NCBI GenBank assembly: GCA_023386045.1 | Contig: JAEWKK010000013.1 | Span: forward strand, 49,700 to 113,699 | Reading direction: 5' to 3' | Source of the DNA: Bacteroidota bacterium | Lineage (GTDB): Bacteria > Bacteroidota > Bacteroidia > Chitinophagales > Chitinophagaceae | DNA: 64,000 nt | Part shown: positions 22,901 to 31,182 of the stretch, in pieces | Numbering within the stretch: position 1 is the first letter of the stretch | Layout of the letters: every line of letters starts with the position of its first letter | Notes under the pieces: model-generated | Databases searched by the model: none | What the model saw: only the letters and a program-made list of their open reading frames with translations | Told to the model about the DNA's origin: nothing | Position numbers and translations under genes: made by a program

Positions 22901-25030
22901 ATTGGTTCCAAAATTGAACTTGGTAATCGTTCCATTTTGATAGTTTACAGTAAACCCATACCAGTTGTTTACAAATTTAAACATATAGAGATCCGTAGGA
23001 TAAGCCAGACCTCCTATATTACCCCAATTTGTTGCTATCGGCGTATTGTTTGCGATATTGGCTCCGAAATCAATTTTAATAATTCTGGAGGTGGCAAATG
23101 GAGAAGCAAGAACATCACCTCCTGTTATAATAGCATACCATGATCCGTTTTCAAATACAACCTGGATGCCCTGAGCCCCTAAGGGAATGATATTTCCAAA
23201 ATTTCCCAGATTAGTTGCTATAGGTGTATTAAGTAATGAATTACCGTAGTCCAATCTTACCAGGGATGCTGGATTATTACTGGTTATAAACCCATAATAA
23301 TTGCCGTTGGCGTTTACGAAATCAATAAAACAGGGTGTAGTCAATTGCCCTCCAGGATTTCCAAGATTTAAGCCAGTTGGGGTATTATTAGCACCTGTTG
23401 CACAAAAACTCCAGTAATAAGTAGAGGCATTAACTGAAGTATTTACTATAGTTACGGGATTGTTCACACAAACAGTATCTGGAGCCGTAAATCCTGGCGT
23501 AACCACAATTTGACCGCATTGTTGTGGAGTCAATACATTGATCATGAATGTATCCTTAACACTGCATCCTCCACCATTGGTTGCGGTTAATATGTATTGA
23601 GTAGTTACAGTTGGTGATGCAATGGGGTTGGAAATATTTGAGTTTGATAAACCCGTAGAGGGAGACCAGCTATAAGCTGTTGCTCCGGTAATTGAAGGAT
23701 TTAAATCTATAGATACCCCTGGACATATTGTGGAATCCGGAATAGGTGCAATAGTTGGCTTGGCAAGGACAACAACTTGCTTGCAATATGAAGATTGCGT
23801 TGAAAGGCCATCATTAATTGTAAGATTGATATTGTATGTTCCGGGAGCATTATAGGTAATAGGAGGTGGATTTTGTAAGGTTGTATTTGGAATGCTTGCA
23901 TTTGTGCAACCTGTAAAGCGTATTCTAGTGATAGAGTTAGAATTCACATTTGCAACAAAACTATAAAGGTCTGCTCCTACTCTAAAAATCTTTGAGAGGC
24001 AATGTGGGAAATTCATGTTACCAACATTACCATAATTTGTAACAGTTGGAGTATTGGTTACACTTCCATTAAAGTCCATTTTTATTAAAGTATTATTGCC
24101 TGCATTTATTAAGTAACCCTGGTTTTGCCCACAATAGTTTATCATGTAAATATCCCATGGTGTGGACATTTGCCCAGCTATATTTCCAAGATTTACACCT
24201 GTAGGAGTATTTAAGAGAGAGTTACCGAAGTTCAATCTCGTAATAGTATTGCCGAATGCGTTTGTTACAAATGCATACCAATTACTTCCCTCCTTTAATG
24301 CATAAATTCCTGTAGGTCCATTTAATCCTCCTATATTACCCAGGTTAACGGCGGTTGGTGTATTAGCAAAACTTGAGGTAAAATCGAATCTGGTAATTGT
24401 GTTGTTCGTAGTGTTTACAGTAAGACCATACCATTGGCCGTTATCTTCGAAGACAAATAAATCATGGGGGTATCCTAGATTACCAATATTTCCCCAATAA
24501 GTTCCGACTGGAGAATTATTTGCAATGTTTGAACCTAACTCTATTTTCACAATTGCCGGTGGAGCAGTTCCTGCAAAATCACCTCCAACTACAATTACAT
24601 ACCATTGGCCACCATTTTTTACAATCTGTAAGCCCTCAGTGTGATTTGGGATAATTCCCCCTACAGTTCCTAAATCTGTCACCGAGGGTGTGTTCAATAG
24701 ACTTGAACCAAAATTTAATCTTAATAATTTACCTGGAACATTGTTAGTTGAAAACCCATAAAAATTTCCCCCTTCATAAACATAATCAATATAAACTGGG
24801 TTACTTAAAAGCCCACCGACATTTCCCATGTTAGTACCTATTGGCGGATTGCTGCCATTAGCTACACAAAAATTCCAAAAATAAGAAGATGCACCGCTTG
24901 AAGTATTTGTAATAGTAACCGGGCTATTTACACAAACAGTATCTGGAGCAGTAAAGGCAGCATTTTGAGCTTTGGAAAATCGGCTATTAAATAATAAAAG
25001 AAAGAGCACGAGTGAAATTCTCACGGGCAT
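19904..25030 (-). CDS. Very large secreted protein with duplicated propeller-like modules and type IX (type B) sorting domain
   Basis: 1708 residues. An N-terminal signal peptide (ISLVLFLLLFNSRFSKAQ) leads to two similar modules at about 26-430 and 515-920. Each opens with FTAPDTVCVN and PVTI, carries several blades with the pattern LLNTP-x-NLGNxGG, and closes with TGCTNASIPN and LQNPP. Ig/PKD-like and SprB-like stretches with DTxICxG or VCAGDSVQFTASG motifs follow, and a carbohydrate-binding-like segment (NLVVNPDFAAGNTGFSSEYG to YALDDIYFG, about 1130-1300). The C-terminus (FIPNAFSPNGDGLNDIF, IYNRWGQLVF, GGVYVYYI) is the gliding-motility-associated CHU_C domain used by type IX secretion. It is probably a cell-surface adhesin or exopolymer-binding protein; the ligand is unknown. 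Confidence 0.88.
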   Translation of the reverse strand: MPVRISLVLFLLLFNSRFSKAQNAAFTAPDTVCVNSPVTITNTSSGASSYFWNFCVANGSNPPIGTNMGNVGGLLSNPVYIDYVYEGGNFYGFSTNNVPGKLLRLNFGSSLLNTPSVTDLGTVGGIIPNHTEGLQIVKNGGQWYVIVVGGDFAGTAPPAIVKIELGSNIANNSPVGTYWGNIGNLGYPHDLFVFEDNGQWYGLTVNTTNNTITRFDFTSSFANTPTAVNLGNIGGLNGPTGIYALKEGSNWYAFVTNAFGNTITRLNFGNSLLNTPTGVNLGNIAGQMSTPWDIYMINYCGQNQGYLINAGNNTLIKMDFNGSVTNTPTVTNYGNVGNMNFPHCLSKIFRVGADLYSFVANVNSNSITRIRFTGCTNASIPNTTLQNPPPITYNAPGTYNINLTINDGLSTQSSYCKQVVVLAKPTIAPIPDSTICPGVSIDLNPSITGATAYSWSPSTGLSNSNISNPIASPTVTTQYILTATNGGGCSVKDTFMINVLTPQQCGQIVVTPGFTAPDTVCVNNPVTIVNTSVNASTYYWSFCATGANNTPTGLNLGNPGGQLTTPCFIDFVNANGNYYGFITSNNPASLVRLDYGNSLLNTPIATNLGNFGNIIPLGAQGIQVVFENGSWYAIITGGDVLASPFATSRIIKIDFGANIANNTPIATNWGNIGGLAYPTDLYMFKFVNNWYGFTVNYQNGTITKFNFGTNFNNPPTGINLGSPGILNKPNGIFPINDNGTWRLFVANFGNNTLSRIDFGNSLLNPPSSSINLGNPGSSLDKPRDIYIYDSCGQYIGFAINENTNDMVRMNFTNLTSVPTANSLGVIGGMSSPHSISKLFRSGPDLYAFIPNSYVNTLSRIKFSGCTNASIPNSTLQNPPTLSFNAVGTYTINLTVDEGLPTQGSFCKEVVVVNLPHTPTQSYSICPQSTKKLGSSIKPATYLWSTGATTDSISVNAAGVYWVESSKNGCTVRDSFIVSVVASSPPDFSFQQDLCSTKSIQFGTVITGFQSFSWDFGNNQTNNNSQNPSMNYSSFGSYNVILKVLRNNGCLDSVVKSIDVTNPFDNSLLINSDTSICLGDSVLLKPNGQYSGYCWQSNTGQFPGGLAGYVSPSVPTTYSFTTRVLGPNLVVNPDFAAGNTGFSSEYGYNASNQILGEYGINNNPSTWNASFSNCTDHTTGSGNMMTVNGASGGNAIVWSQTLNVTPNTNYRFSTWIASLQAANPASLQFSINGVQMGTAINGPASTCQWQEFGTSWNSGIQTSAVLSIVNKNTTTGGNDYALDDIYFGTTATRQDSVRINLSGICDSIDIAGIDKVCSPTDTISYSIFKAANCTQAYSVLVDNNYAEIISQTASTVKIRFKQDGQTTVRLVYSDNCKTMADSINVDIKFSPTSINLGPDVNICRDTSLLLTAVSGFASYIWQDGSTGTSFQVNVPGTYHVTAENYCGLQIKDTLVYNKSGIIPFSYQPATVTVCAGDSVQFTASGGNQYEWQPSVYFAAPNASVTRAIVSTSQVYILHITDAVCNRDTMINIPVTASPEADISVTKTNDVSCSNDTAILKATGGVSYTWMPNNYIIRNSNNQITVRPPQSITFYVTGIDALGCKGQDSIVVEFRNEGEQRLFIPNAFSPNGDGLNDIFRPTFIGPSAKYQFSIYNRWGQLVFISKVPGVGWNGIFQSKEQPGGVYVYYITAEGGCNGKFEEKGTFVLIR
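22270..24958 (-). repeat. Tandem duplication of an about 490-residue propeller-like module
   Basis: Two consecutive modules inside the large secreted protein are alike at protein level and, at their starts, nearly identical at nucleotide level (around 23461-23491 and 24929-24959, both with ACACAAACAGTATCTGGAGC). Each contains further blade repeats of about 45-55 residues. Ends are approximate. Confidence 0.75.
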
Positions 25031-25066
25031 AGTAGTCTTGGTATTAGTGGCTAAATATATGGTTTT

Positions 25067-25816
25067 TTAACCATTCAATTCACTCAACTTCGATAAAAAC
25101 AACTGCATTCCTTCTTTCTTTCTTTCGTCTATCAGGTAATCAATGTTTTCTTCATAATAATGCCAAAGATCATAAACAGCATATTGATTTTCCTCGATCA
25201 CTTCTTGCAAATGGTCCAACCCTAATTTATTGGCTTCATTGAACTGAGTTTTGAAGCTTTCAGGAAGCGGCTTGTTGGAGATCCATGCAGCAAATACAAA
25301 AGGCAATCCTGTATGGGCTTTCCAGGCTTCGCCCAGATCATAGATATAGTTTGACCTTAACCTCTGCTCCAATGCCCTGTCTCCTATTACCACTCCTGCA
25401 GTTGTACCTTTAATTTGATCCCTGAAGTCCTCACCTTTGGCATCAATCAGCTTTACGTCCTTTTTCCAGTATTCTTTCAATAAGATCCTGGCAAGATTTA
25501 CAGAGGTTCGCGACTGGTAATCCAGATATACTGTATCAATTTCCTCCAAAGGCTTCTGACTGAAAATACAAACCGATGCAACAGTTCCGTCGCAGGCAAT
25601 ACCATAATCTGAAACAATGTGCCATTCTTTCATCTTCATAGTTGCCGCAACTGGAATCAGGGCTACGTCAACTTCATCATCCATTAACAACTGCGCAACT
25701 TTGGAAGGATAGGCTTCTATCAGATCAATCTCATTCATCACTGCATGCCTTTTGATGCCATACAACATGGGCTTCGTGTTCAGGTAATTCACGGCACCTA
25801 CTCTTATCTTCTTCAA
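25067..25816 (-). CDS. mqnA: Chorismate dehydratase MqnA
   Basis: About 250 residues if read from the TTG at 25816, giving (M)KKIRVGAVNYLNTKPMLYG, the natural MqnA N-terminus. The in-frame ATG at 25921 would add 35 residues that overlap the divergent purB gene and would place the start upstream of the gene's own -7 box at 25835-25842. MqnA removes water from chorismate as the first step of the futalosine pathway. Family segments seen: VAQLLMDDEVDVALIPVAA, SRTSVNLARILLKEYW and GVVIGDRAL. It has the periplasmic-binding-protein-like fold but no signal peptide, as expected for the cytosolic enzyme. Confidence 0.85.
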   Translation of the reverse strand: MKKIRVGAVNYLNTKPMLYGIKRHAVMNEIDLIEAYPSKVAQLLMDDEVDVALIPVAATMKMKEWHIVSDYGIACDGTVASVCIFSQKPLEEIDTVYLDYQSRTSVNLARILLKEYWKKDVKLIDAKGEDFRDQIKGTTAGVVIGDRALEQRLRSNYIYDLGEAWKAHTGLPFVFAAWISNKPLPESFKTQFNEANKLGLDHLQEVIEENQYAVYDLWHYYEENIDYLIDERKKEGMQLFLSKLSELNG

Positions 25817-25822
25817 ATGATT

Positions 25823-25842
25823 TAGTTTTGCCGGCAAAGATA
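25823..25842. promoter_or_regulatory. Face-to-face divergent -7 boxes for purB and mqnA
   Basis: On the plus strand TAGTTTTG (25823-25830) fits TAnnTTTG for purB; on the minus strand TATCTTTG (25835-25842) fits it for mqnA. They are separated by 4 nt (CCGG) and together form a perfect 12-bp palindrome, TTTGCCGGCAAA (25827-25838). A single RNA polymerase could probably not use both at once. Confidence 0.55.
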
Positions 25843-25886
25843 GGGTTGGCCAGTCACTCAATGCCTGCCACCCATGACCTTCAATT

Positions 25887-27233
25887 ATGGAACTATCGCC
25901 ACTTTCCGCCATTTCTCCCATCGACGGCCGCTACCGCAAGCAAGTACAACAACTTGATGAGTATTTTTCCGAGTATGCATTAATAAAGTACCGTGTGCTG
26001 ATCGAAGTCGAATACCTGATGATGCTATCGGGCAAAAAATTTTTTAAGCTTTCTTCCAAGGCAACCAAACAACTGAATAAGATTAAGGACGAATTTGGGC
26101 CGGATGATGCCATGCAGATCAAGGCTATAGAACATACCACCAACCATGATGTAAAAGCTGTTGAATATTTTATCAAGCAGGAACTCAAAAAAGTCGGGGA
26201 AAACGATGTGAAAGAATGGGTGCATTTTGGTCTCACCTCTCAGGACATCAACAATACAGCCATACCACTTTCCTGGAAACACGCACTTGAATTCGAATAC
26301 CTTCCTTCCCTACTCAACCTGAATAACCAGTTGAAGCTTCTCGCTAAGGAATGGCAGGATATTCCACTGCTGGCACATACGCATGGACAGCCGGCCAGTC
26401 CAACAAAACTGGGAAAGGAATGGATGGTATTTGTTGAAAGAATTGAAAACCAGGTGGAGCAAATGATCAGCATTCCTATCAATGCAAAATTTGGTGGAGC
26501 TACAGGTAATTTCAATGCCCATCATATTGCCTTTCCAAAAACAGACTGGATCAAATTTGCCAATGAGTTTGTAGAAGGTGTGCTGGGCCTGCAAAGGCTG
26601 CAATTCACTACCCAGATCGAACACTATGATAACCTCGCAGCTGCTTTCGACAGCATGAAGCGGATCAACAACATTCTTATCGATCTGTGCAGGGATATCT
26701 GGACCTATATTTCAATGGAATACTTCAGCCAGAAAACCAAAAAAGGTGAAATTGGTTCCTCTGCCATGCCACATAAAGTCAATCCCATTGATTTTGAAAA
26801 CGCTGAAGGAAATCTTGGCCTGGCCAATGCTTTGCTGGAACATCTTTCAGCAAAACTGCCTGTATCGCGACTACAAAGAGACCTCACGGATTCCACTGTT
26901 CTGAGAAATATCGGTGTTCCTTTTGCACATACCATCCTGGCATTTCGATCTATCGAAAAAGGTTTGAATAAACTGGTTTTGAATGATACCAAAATCTATG
27001 ATGACCTTGATCAAAATTGGGCTGTAGTGGCAGAAGCTATTCAAACCATTTTGCGCAGGGAACATTATCCAAATCCTTACGAGGCCCTGAAAGATCTCAC
27101 CAGAGGAAAGAAACAGATCGACAAATCGACCATCCATAATTTCATTGATTCACTGAAGATCAGCAGCGCAATAAAAAAAGAATTAAAAAGCATCACCCCG
27201 CATAATTACACGGGCATTCAACCCAGATATTAA
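25887..27233 (+). CDS. purB: Adenylosuccinate lyase
   Basis: 448 residues, normal length. It starts MELSPLSAISPIDGRYRKQV, a standard PurB N-terminus. The active-site histidine lies in LAHTHGQPASPTKLGKEW, and the fumarase/aspartase-superfamily signature GSSAMPHKVNPIDFENAEGN, with its catalytic serine loop, is intact. It acts twice in purine synthesis, on SAICAR and on adenylosuccinate, releasing fumarate. It is transcribed divergently from mqnA and followed after 57 nt by a GH1-like gene. Confidence 0.95.
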   Translation: MELSPLSAISPIDGRYRKQVQQLDEYFSEYALIKYRVLIEVEYLMMLSGKKFFKLSSKATKQLNKIKDEFGPDDAMQIKAIEHTTNHDVKAVEYFIKQELKKVGENDVKEWVHFGLTSQDINNTAIPLSWKHALEFEYLPSLLNLNNQLKLLAKEWQDIPLLAHTHGQPASPTKLGKEWMVFVERIENQVEQMISIPINAKFGGATGNFNAHHIAFPKTDWIKFANEFVEGVLGLQRLQFTTQIEHYDNLAAAFDSMKRINNILIDLCRDIWTYISMEYFSQKTKKGEIGSSAMPHKVNPIDFENAEGNLGLANALLEHLSAKLPVSRLQRDLTDSTVLRNIGVPFAHTILAFRSIEKGLNKLVLNDTKIYDDLDQNWAVVAEAIQTILRREHYPNPYEALKDLTRGKKQIDKSTIHNFIDSLKISSAIKKELKSITPHNYTGIQPRY

Positions 27234-27290
27234 ACAGTTCATGCATCATGGCACTACTTTGGTGGTAATGCAGACCAAAATGGAGATGTC

Positions 27291-28499
27291 ATGCCCATCA
27301 GGAATAAGTTCATGTTTGCTACTGGAATTGAGAATAGCTATCCTACCATTCAGCTTCCCGACGGATCAACAAAAAGGGTTGATGAAATGGAAAAATGCCT
27401 GCATTATCGATACTGGCAAACAGATTTTGAACTGGTGAGAGACATGGGGATTTCTTTCTTACGCTATGGTCCTCCCTACTACAAAACACATACAGCACCA
27501 GGGCAGTACGACTGGACATTTACGGATGATACCTTCCATCGGTTAAAGGAGTTGAACATTATTCCCATTGTAGACCTCCTGCATTTCGGTGTTCCCGACT
27601 GGCTGGGTAATTTTCAAAACCCGGAGTTCCCTGAATATTTTGCAGAATATGCAAAAGCTTTCGCCCATCGATTTCCATCACTGCAATATTATACTCCCAT
27701 CAACGAAATATTTATCACCGCTTTGTTTTCGGGACAATATGGATGGTGGAACGAAAGACTGACAACAGACCGTGGTTTTGTAACAGCACTCAAACATTTA
27801 TGCAAGGCCAATGTTCTTGCCATGCACGAAATTTTAAAGGTCCAGCCAGATGCGGTTTTTATTCAAAGTGAGTCCTCAGAATATTTTCATCCCGTACGTC
27901 CGGAAGTCATGGCAAGAGCCAGGTTTTTAAATCAGAAAAGATTTCTCGCGCTTGACCTTACCTACGGTTATCCAATACGTGTGATGATGTATGATTACCT
28001 GCTTGAAAATGGAATGACGAAGGAAGAATACCATTGGTTTGAACAGAACCAGGTTACGGCTCGTTGCATCATGGGTAATGATTATTACATGACTAATGAA
28101 CATCTTGTATTGCCTAATGGAACTACAAGAGCTTCAGGTGAGGTTTTTGGTTATTATGTGATCACCCATCAATATTATAACCGGTATAAACTTCCCATCA
28201 TGCATACAGAGACCAATTTAAAAGAACCTGGTGGTGCCGAATGGCTTTGGAAACAATGGGCCAATCTTTACAGGCTGATACAGGATGGTGTACCGGTGAT
28301 AGGATTTACCTGGTACAGTCTCACCCACCAGGTTGACTGGGACACTGCCTTAAGAGAAGACAATGGAAGAATACATGAAGTAGGATTATATGATCTTGAT
28401 CGCAAAGAAACTGAAGTAGGACGGGCTTATAGAAGGCTGATCAGCCAGTGGAAAGATGTGTTAGCGCAGGAAGTGTATGGACTTCATTTCAGGAAGTGA
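27291..28499 (+). CDS. Glycoside hydrolase family 1-like protein (beta-glucosidase-related)
   Basis: 402 residues, about 50 short of a typical GH1 enzyme. It reads as a TIM barrel: RYWQTDFELVRDMGISFLRY, then IIPIVDLLHFGVPDWLGNF, then YYTPINEIF, in which the NE pair matches the acid/base of clan GH-A. The nucleophile candidate is E in IMHTETNL, preceding GVPVIGFTWYSLTHQVDWD. No signal peptide, so probably cytoplasmic. The nucleophile context differs from the usual ITENG, so specificity may be unusual. It may be read through from purB; an ATG at 27312 is an alternative start. Confidence 0.75.
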   Translation: MPIRNKFMFATGIENSYPTIQLPDGSTKRVDEMEKCLHYRYWQTDFELVRDMGISFLRYGPPYYKTHTAPGQYDWTFTDDTFHRLKELNIIPIVDLLHFGVPDWLGNFQNPEFPEYFAEYAKAFAHRFPSLQYYTPINEIFITALFSGQYGWWNERLTTDRGFVTALKHLCKANVLAMHEILKVQPDAVFIQSESSEYFHPVRPEVMARARFLNQKRFLALDLTYGYPIRVMMYDYLLENGMTKEEYHWFEQNQVTARCIMGNDYYMTNEHLVLPNGTTRASGEVFGYYVITHQYYNRYKLPIMHTETNLKEPGGAEWLWKQWANLYRLIQDGVPVIGFTWYSLTHQVDWDTALREDNGRIHEVGLYDLDRKETEVGRAYRRLISQWKDVLAQEVYGLHFRK

Positions 28500-28521
28500 T
28501 TTCCTTATTCCAGCAAAAGAT

Positions 28522-29070
28522 TCAATTTGCCTGTAAGGGATTTAGATTCACAGTGGCCTGCCATTCCTTTTTATGAAGACAAAAACCTGACAGTTCTTTT
28601 GTTCCTTCTAACCTGTTTCCATATAGTTGGAATCCGGCTTTCAATAAAACTTTTTGAGAAGGCGTATTCGGAACTTCAGTGTAAGCATAAATCGGATCGA
28701 TGGTTGTTTTCTGAAAAATATAATCCAGGCCTGCTTTTGTCAATTCAGTTGCATAGCCCTTACCCCACTCACCTGGCAATAATGCATATCCTAATTGCAT
28801 TTGATCAAGTCCTTCAACAGGTATCAATGCAAATGATCCAACAAAATCGCGGGATTGCTTTTCTTCAACTGCCCAGCGACCATACAGCGGATGGATTGCA
28901 TAATCTTTGATAATCGTCGCCAGGAATTCATCACATTCTTCTCTTGTTTTTGCAGCCCGGATATAACGCACTACTTCTTCATTGCCATTCAGTGCAAAAA
29001 AGTTTAGTTCATCACCGGTAACATACGGCCTTACAATCAATCTTTCTGTTTCAAAAATGAGAGATGACAT
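28522..29070 (-). CDS. GNAT N-acetyltransferase (RimJ/RimL-like)
   Basis: 182 residues. The N-terminal FETERLIVRPYVTGDELNF is the usual RimJ/RimL opening. The acetyl-CoA-binding motif A is LGYALLPGEWGKGYATELTK, followed by YAYTEVPNTPSQKVLLKAGF. It transfers an acetyl group from acetyl-CoA to an unknown amine (a protein N-terminus or a small molecule). It begins 23 nt after the prfC stop on the same strand and is probably co-transcribed with it. Confidence 0.85.
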   Translation of the reverse strand: MSSLIFETERLIVRPYVTGDELNFFALNGNEEVVRYIRAAKTREECDEFLATIIKDYAIHPLYGRWAVEEKQSRDFVGSFALIPVEGLDQMQLGYALLPGEWGKGYATELTKAGLDYIFQKTTIDPIYAYTEVPNTPSQKVLLKAGFQLYGNRLEGTKELSGFCLHKKEWQATVNLNPLQAN

Positions 29071-29093
29071 GATATTAGTTTATCATTATAATC

Positions 29094-30680
29094 TTATTTA
29101 TGGATCTCGCTGGTAAAATGAAATTCAATATCAGGATTGTTATTTCTTTCTGTATTTAGGTACCATTCACTTTGTGCGAGGTAAACCACATGACCATCCT
29201 TGTCCGCCGCAATATTATTGGTTTTGAACCTGGTGAATTCCTCCAGCTTACTGCTGTCATTACTGGTGATCCAGCAGGCCTTGTAATAAGGCATGGAATT
29301 GAAAACCACCGAAGCGCCATATTCGTGCAATAACCTGTACTGGATCACTTCAAACTGCAGCTCTCCTACACAACCAATGATCTTTTTATTTCCGCCGAAC
29401 TGTGTAAACAACTGTGCTACACCTTCATCGGTCAACTGAAGAAGGCCTTTTTCAAGCTGCTTGGTTTTCATTGGATCCTTATTCACCACTTCCTTAAATA
29501 TTTCCGGTGAAAAAGAAGGGATGCCGGTAAAGAAGAACTCTTCGCCTTCTGTAAGAGTATCACCGATCTTGAAATTACCGGTATCGAAAAGTCCCACTAC
29601 ATCTCCTGGATAAGCATCTTCCACCACGCTTTTCTCACGAGCCAGGAAGGAATAGGGATTGCTGAATCTCACGTCCTTGTCCAGACGCACATGATGGAAA
29701 TACTTGTTTCTTTCAAACTTTCCCGAGCATACACGAAGGAAAGCAATCCGGTCGCGGTGTTTCGGATCCAGGTTCGCATGGATCTTGAAAATAAATCCAC
29801 TGAATTTATCTTCATCTACTGATACAAGCCTCGTATTGGTTTCGCGGCTTCTTGGCCTGGGTGCGATGCGAATAAAAGTGTCAAGCAATTCTTTCACACC
29901 AAAATTATTAATAGCACTTCCAAAGAAAACCGGTGCCACATCACCACTCAGGTAAGTACCAGCTTCCAGTTCCCCATAAACTCCTTCTATGAGTTCCACA
30001 TCTTCTCTTAACGTAGCAGCATCTCTATCACCCAGTTTCTCTTCAAGAATTTGCTCAGAAAGATCTGTGATGGAGATGGTATCTTCTTCACTTGCTTTTG
30101 TATGAGCAGAGAACAAACGAAGACTTTTATTGTGAAGATCATACACACCTTTAAAATCCTTACCCTGGTTAATAGGCCATGTCATGGGATGCAGGTGAAT
30201 GGATAACTCTTTTTCAATTTCTTCAAGCAGGTCAAACCTGTTTTTTCCATCCCGGTCCAGTTTATTGATAAAAACGATGACAGGGGTCTTGCGCATGCGG
30301 CAAACCTGCATCAGCTTCCGGGTTTGTTCTTCCACCCCATTCACACTATCCACCACAAGGATCACACTGTCTACGGCTGTAAGGGTTCTGTAAGTATCCT
30401 CGGCAAAATCCTTGTGACCCGGGGTATCCAGCAGGTTGATCAGCTTTCCATCATACTCAAAACTCATCACGGAAGTGGCAACTGAGATACCTCTTTGCCT
30501 TTCTATCTCCATAAAATCCGAGGTAGCGGCCTTTTTGATCTTATTGCTTTTTACAGCTCCGGCCACCTGGATAGCGCCTCCAAACAAAAGGAATTTCTCC
30601 GTCAGCGTGGTTTTACCGGCATCCGGGTGTGAAATGATGGCGAAAGTTCTTCTTTTTTCTATTTCGGTCTGGTATCTCAT
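29094..30680 (-). CDS. prfC: Peptide chain release factor 3
   Basis: 528 residues from the ATG at 30680 (MRYQTEIEKRRTFAIISHPD), the usual RF3 length; an upstream in-frame ATG at 30782 lies above the promoter box. GTPase motifs are intact: G1 SHPDAGKTTLTEK, G3 DTPGHKDFAEDTYR, G4 FINKLDRDG. Domains II-III with FMEIERQRGISVATSVM (switch I) and FGGNKKIIGCVGELQFEVIQ follow. RF3 releases RF1/RF2 from the ribosome after peptide release. A -7 box sits at 30742-30749, giving a leader of about 55 nt. Confidence 0.95.
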   Translation of the reverse strand: MRYQTEIEKRRTFAIISHPDAGKTTLTEKFLLFGGAIQVAGAVKSNKIKKAATSDFMEIERQRGISVATSVMSFEYDGKLINLLDTPGHKDFAEDTYRTLTAVDSVILVVDSVNGVEEQTRKLMQVCRMRKTPVIVFINKLDRDGKNRFDLLEEIEKELSIHLHPMTWPINQGKDFKGVYDLHNKSLRLFSAHTKASEEDTISITDLSEQILEEKLGDRDAATLREDVELIEGVYGELEAGTYLSGDVAPVFFGSAINNFGVKELLDTFIRIAPRPRSRETNTRLVSVDEDKFSGFIFKIHANLDPKHRDRIAFLRVCSGKFERNKYFHHVRLDKDVRFSNPYSFLAREKSVVEDAYPGDVVGLFDTGNFKIGDTLTEGEEFFFTGIPSFSPEIFKEVVNKDPMKTKQLEKGLLQLTDEGVAQLFTQFGGNKKIIGCVGELQFEVIQYRLLHEYGASVVFNSMPYYKACWITSNDSSKLEEFTRFKTNNIAADKDGHVVYLAQSEWYLNTERNNNPDIEFHFTSEIHK

Positions 30681-30741
30681 GATTAAATAGCATCTGCTCA
30701 GGCCTCTGCAGGAATAAGGCAGCGCCCTGTTTTTGCGGCGG

Positions 30742-30749
30742 CAAAGGTA
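30742..30749 (-). promoter_or_regulatory. -7 box (TACCTTTG) for prfC
   Basis: Exact TAnnTTTG on the minus strand, 61 nt upstream of the prfC ATG at 30680. No clear -33 TTG is seen at the normal distance. The other part of the 286-bp gap (30681-30966) holds only a small hairpin at 30808-30826 (TTCACCT/AGGTGAA). Confidence 0.45.
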
Positions 30750-30966
30750 AGCTCTCTCAATGAAACAGCTTCTTTTGAGCACACCATTAGAAAATCAATC
30801 TTGATTATTCACCTTCTGGAGGTGAATCTTTCTACAGTTTATTTGTGGAATTTTAGCCACTTCTTACTAAAGGAAATCACTTAGATAAGGTCTGCGCCCT
30901 TTAAATCTGTTTGATTAAAATTGGTACTATTTTTTTTACCTCTTTAGTGGTATAAAATGAGTTATT

Positions 30967-31170
30967 ATGTCACAAAATTCGAGGAACACGCAAAATGACA
31001 ACAGTGGTTCGCCTGGGCGTGGAATGAATGATAACCGGGATAAAAGCAGGTACGAAGGATTTGAGGGGATGAATTATGAACAGATCCGTCAACCTTACAA
31101 TCCTCAGAGGGCTGGCAATTCCAACCAGGATGAAGGTGATAACCAGCAGGAGCAGGAAGAAATCGGTTAG
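30967..31170 (+). CDS. Small hydrophilic, probably disordered protein
   Basis: 67 residues, extremely polar: rich in N, Q, G, E, R and D, with no hydrophobic segment, no cysteine and a run of Q/E at the C-terminus (DEGDNQQEQEEIG). It is likely intrinsically disordered. A central YEGFEGMNYEQIRQPYNP is the only segment with aromatic residues and could be a binding motif. It stands alone between prfC and a convergent response regulator, after a long upstream gap, as expected for a separately regulated stress-type gene; that role is only a guess. The family is not recognised. Confidence 0.55.
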   Translation: MSQNSRNTQNDNSGSPGRGMNDNRDKSRYEGFEGMNYEQIRQPYNPQRAGNSNQDEGDNQQEQEEIG

Positions 31171-31182
31171 GCTATTGCAGTC

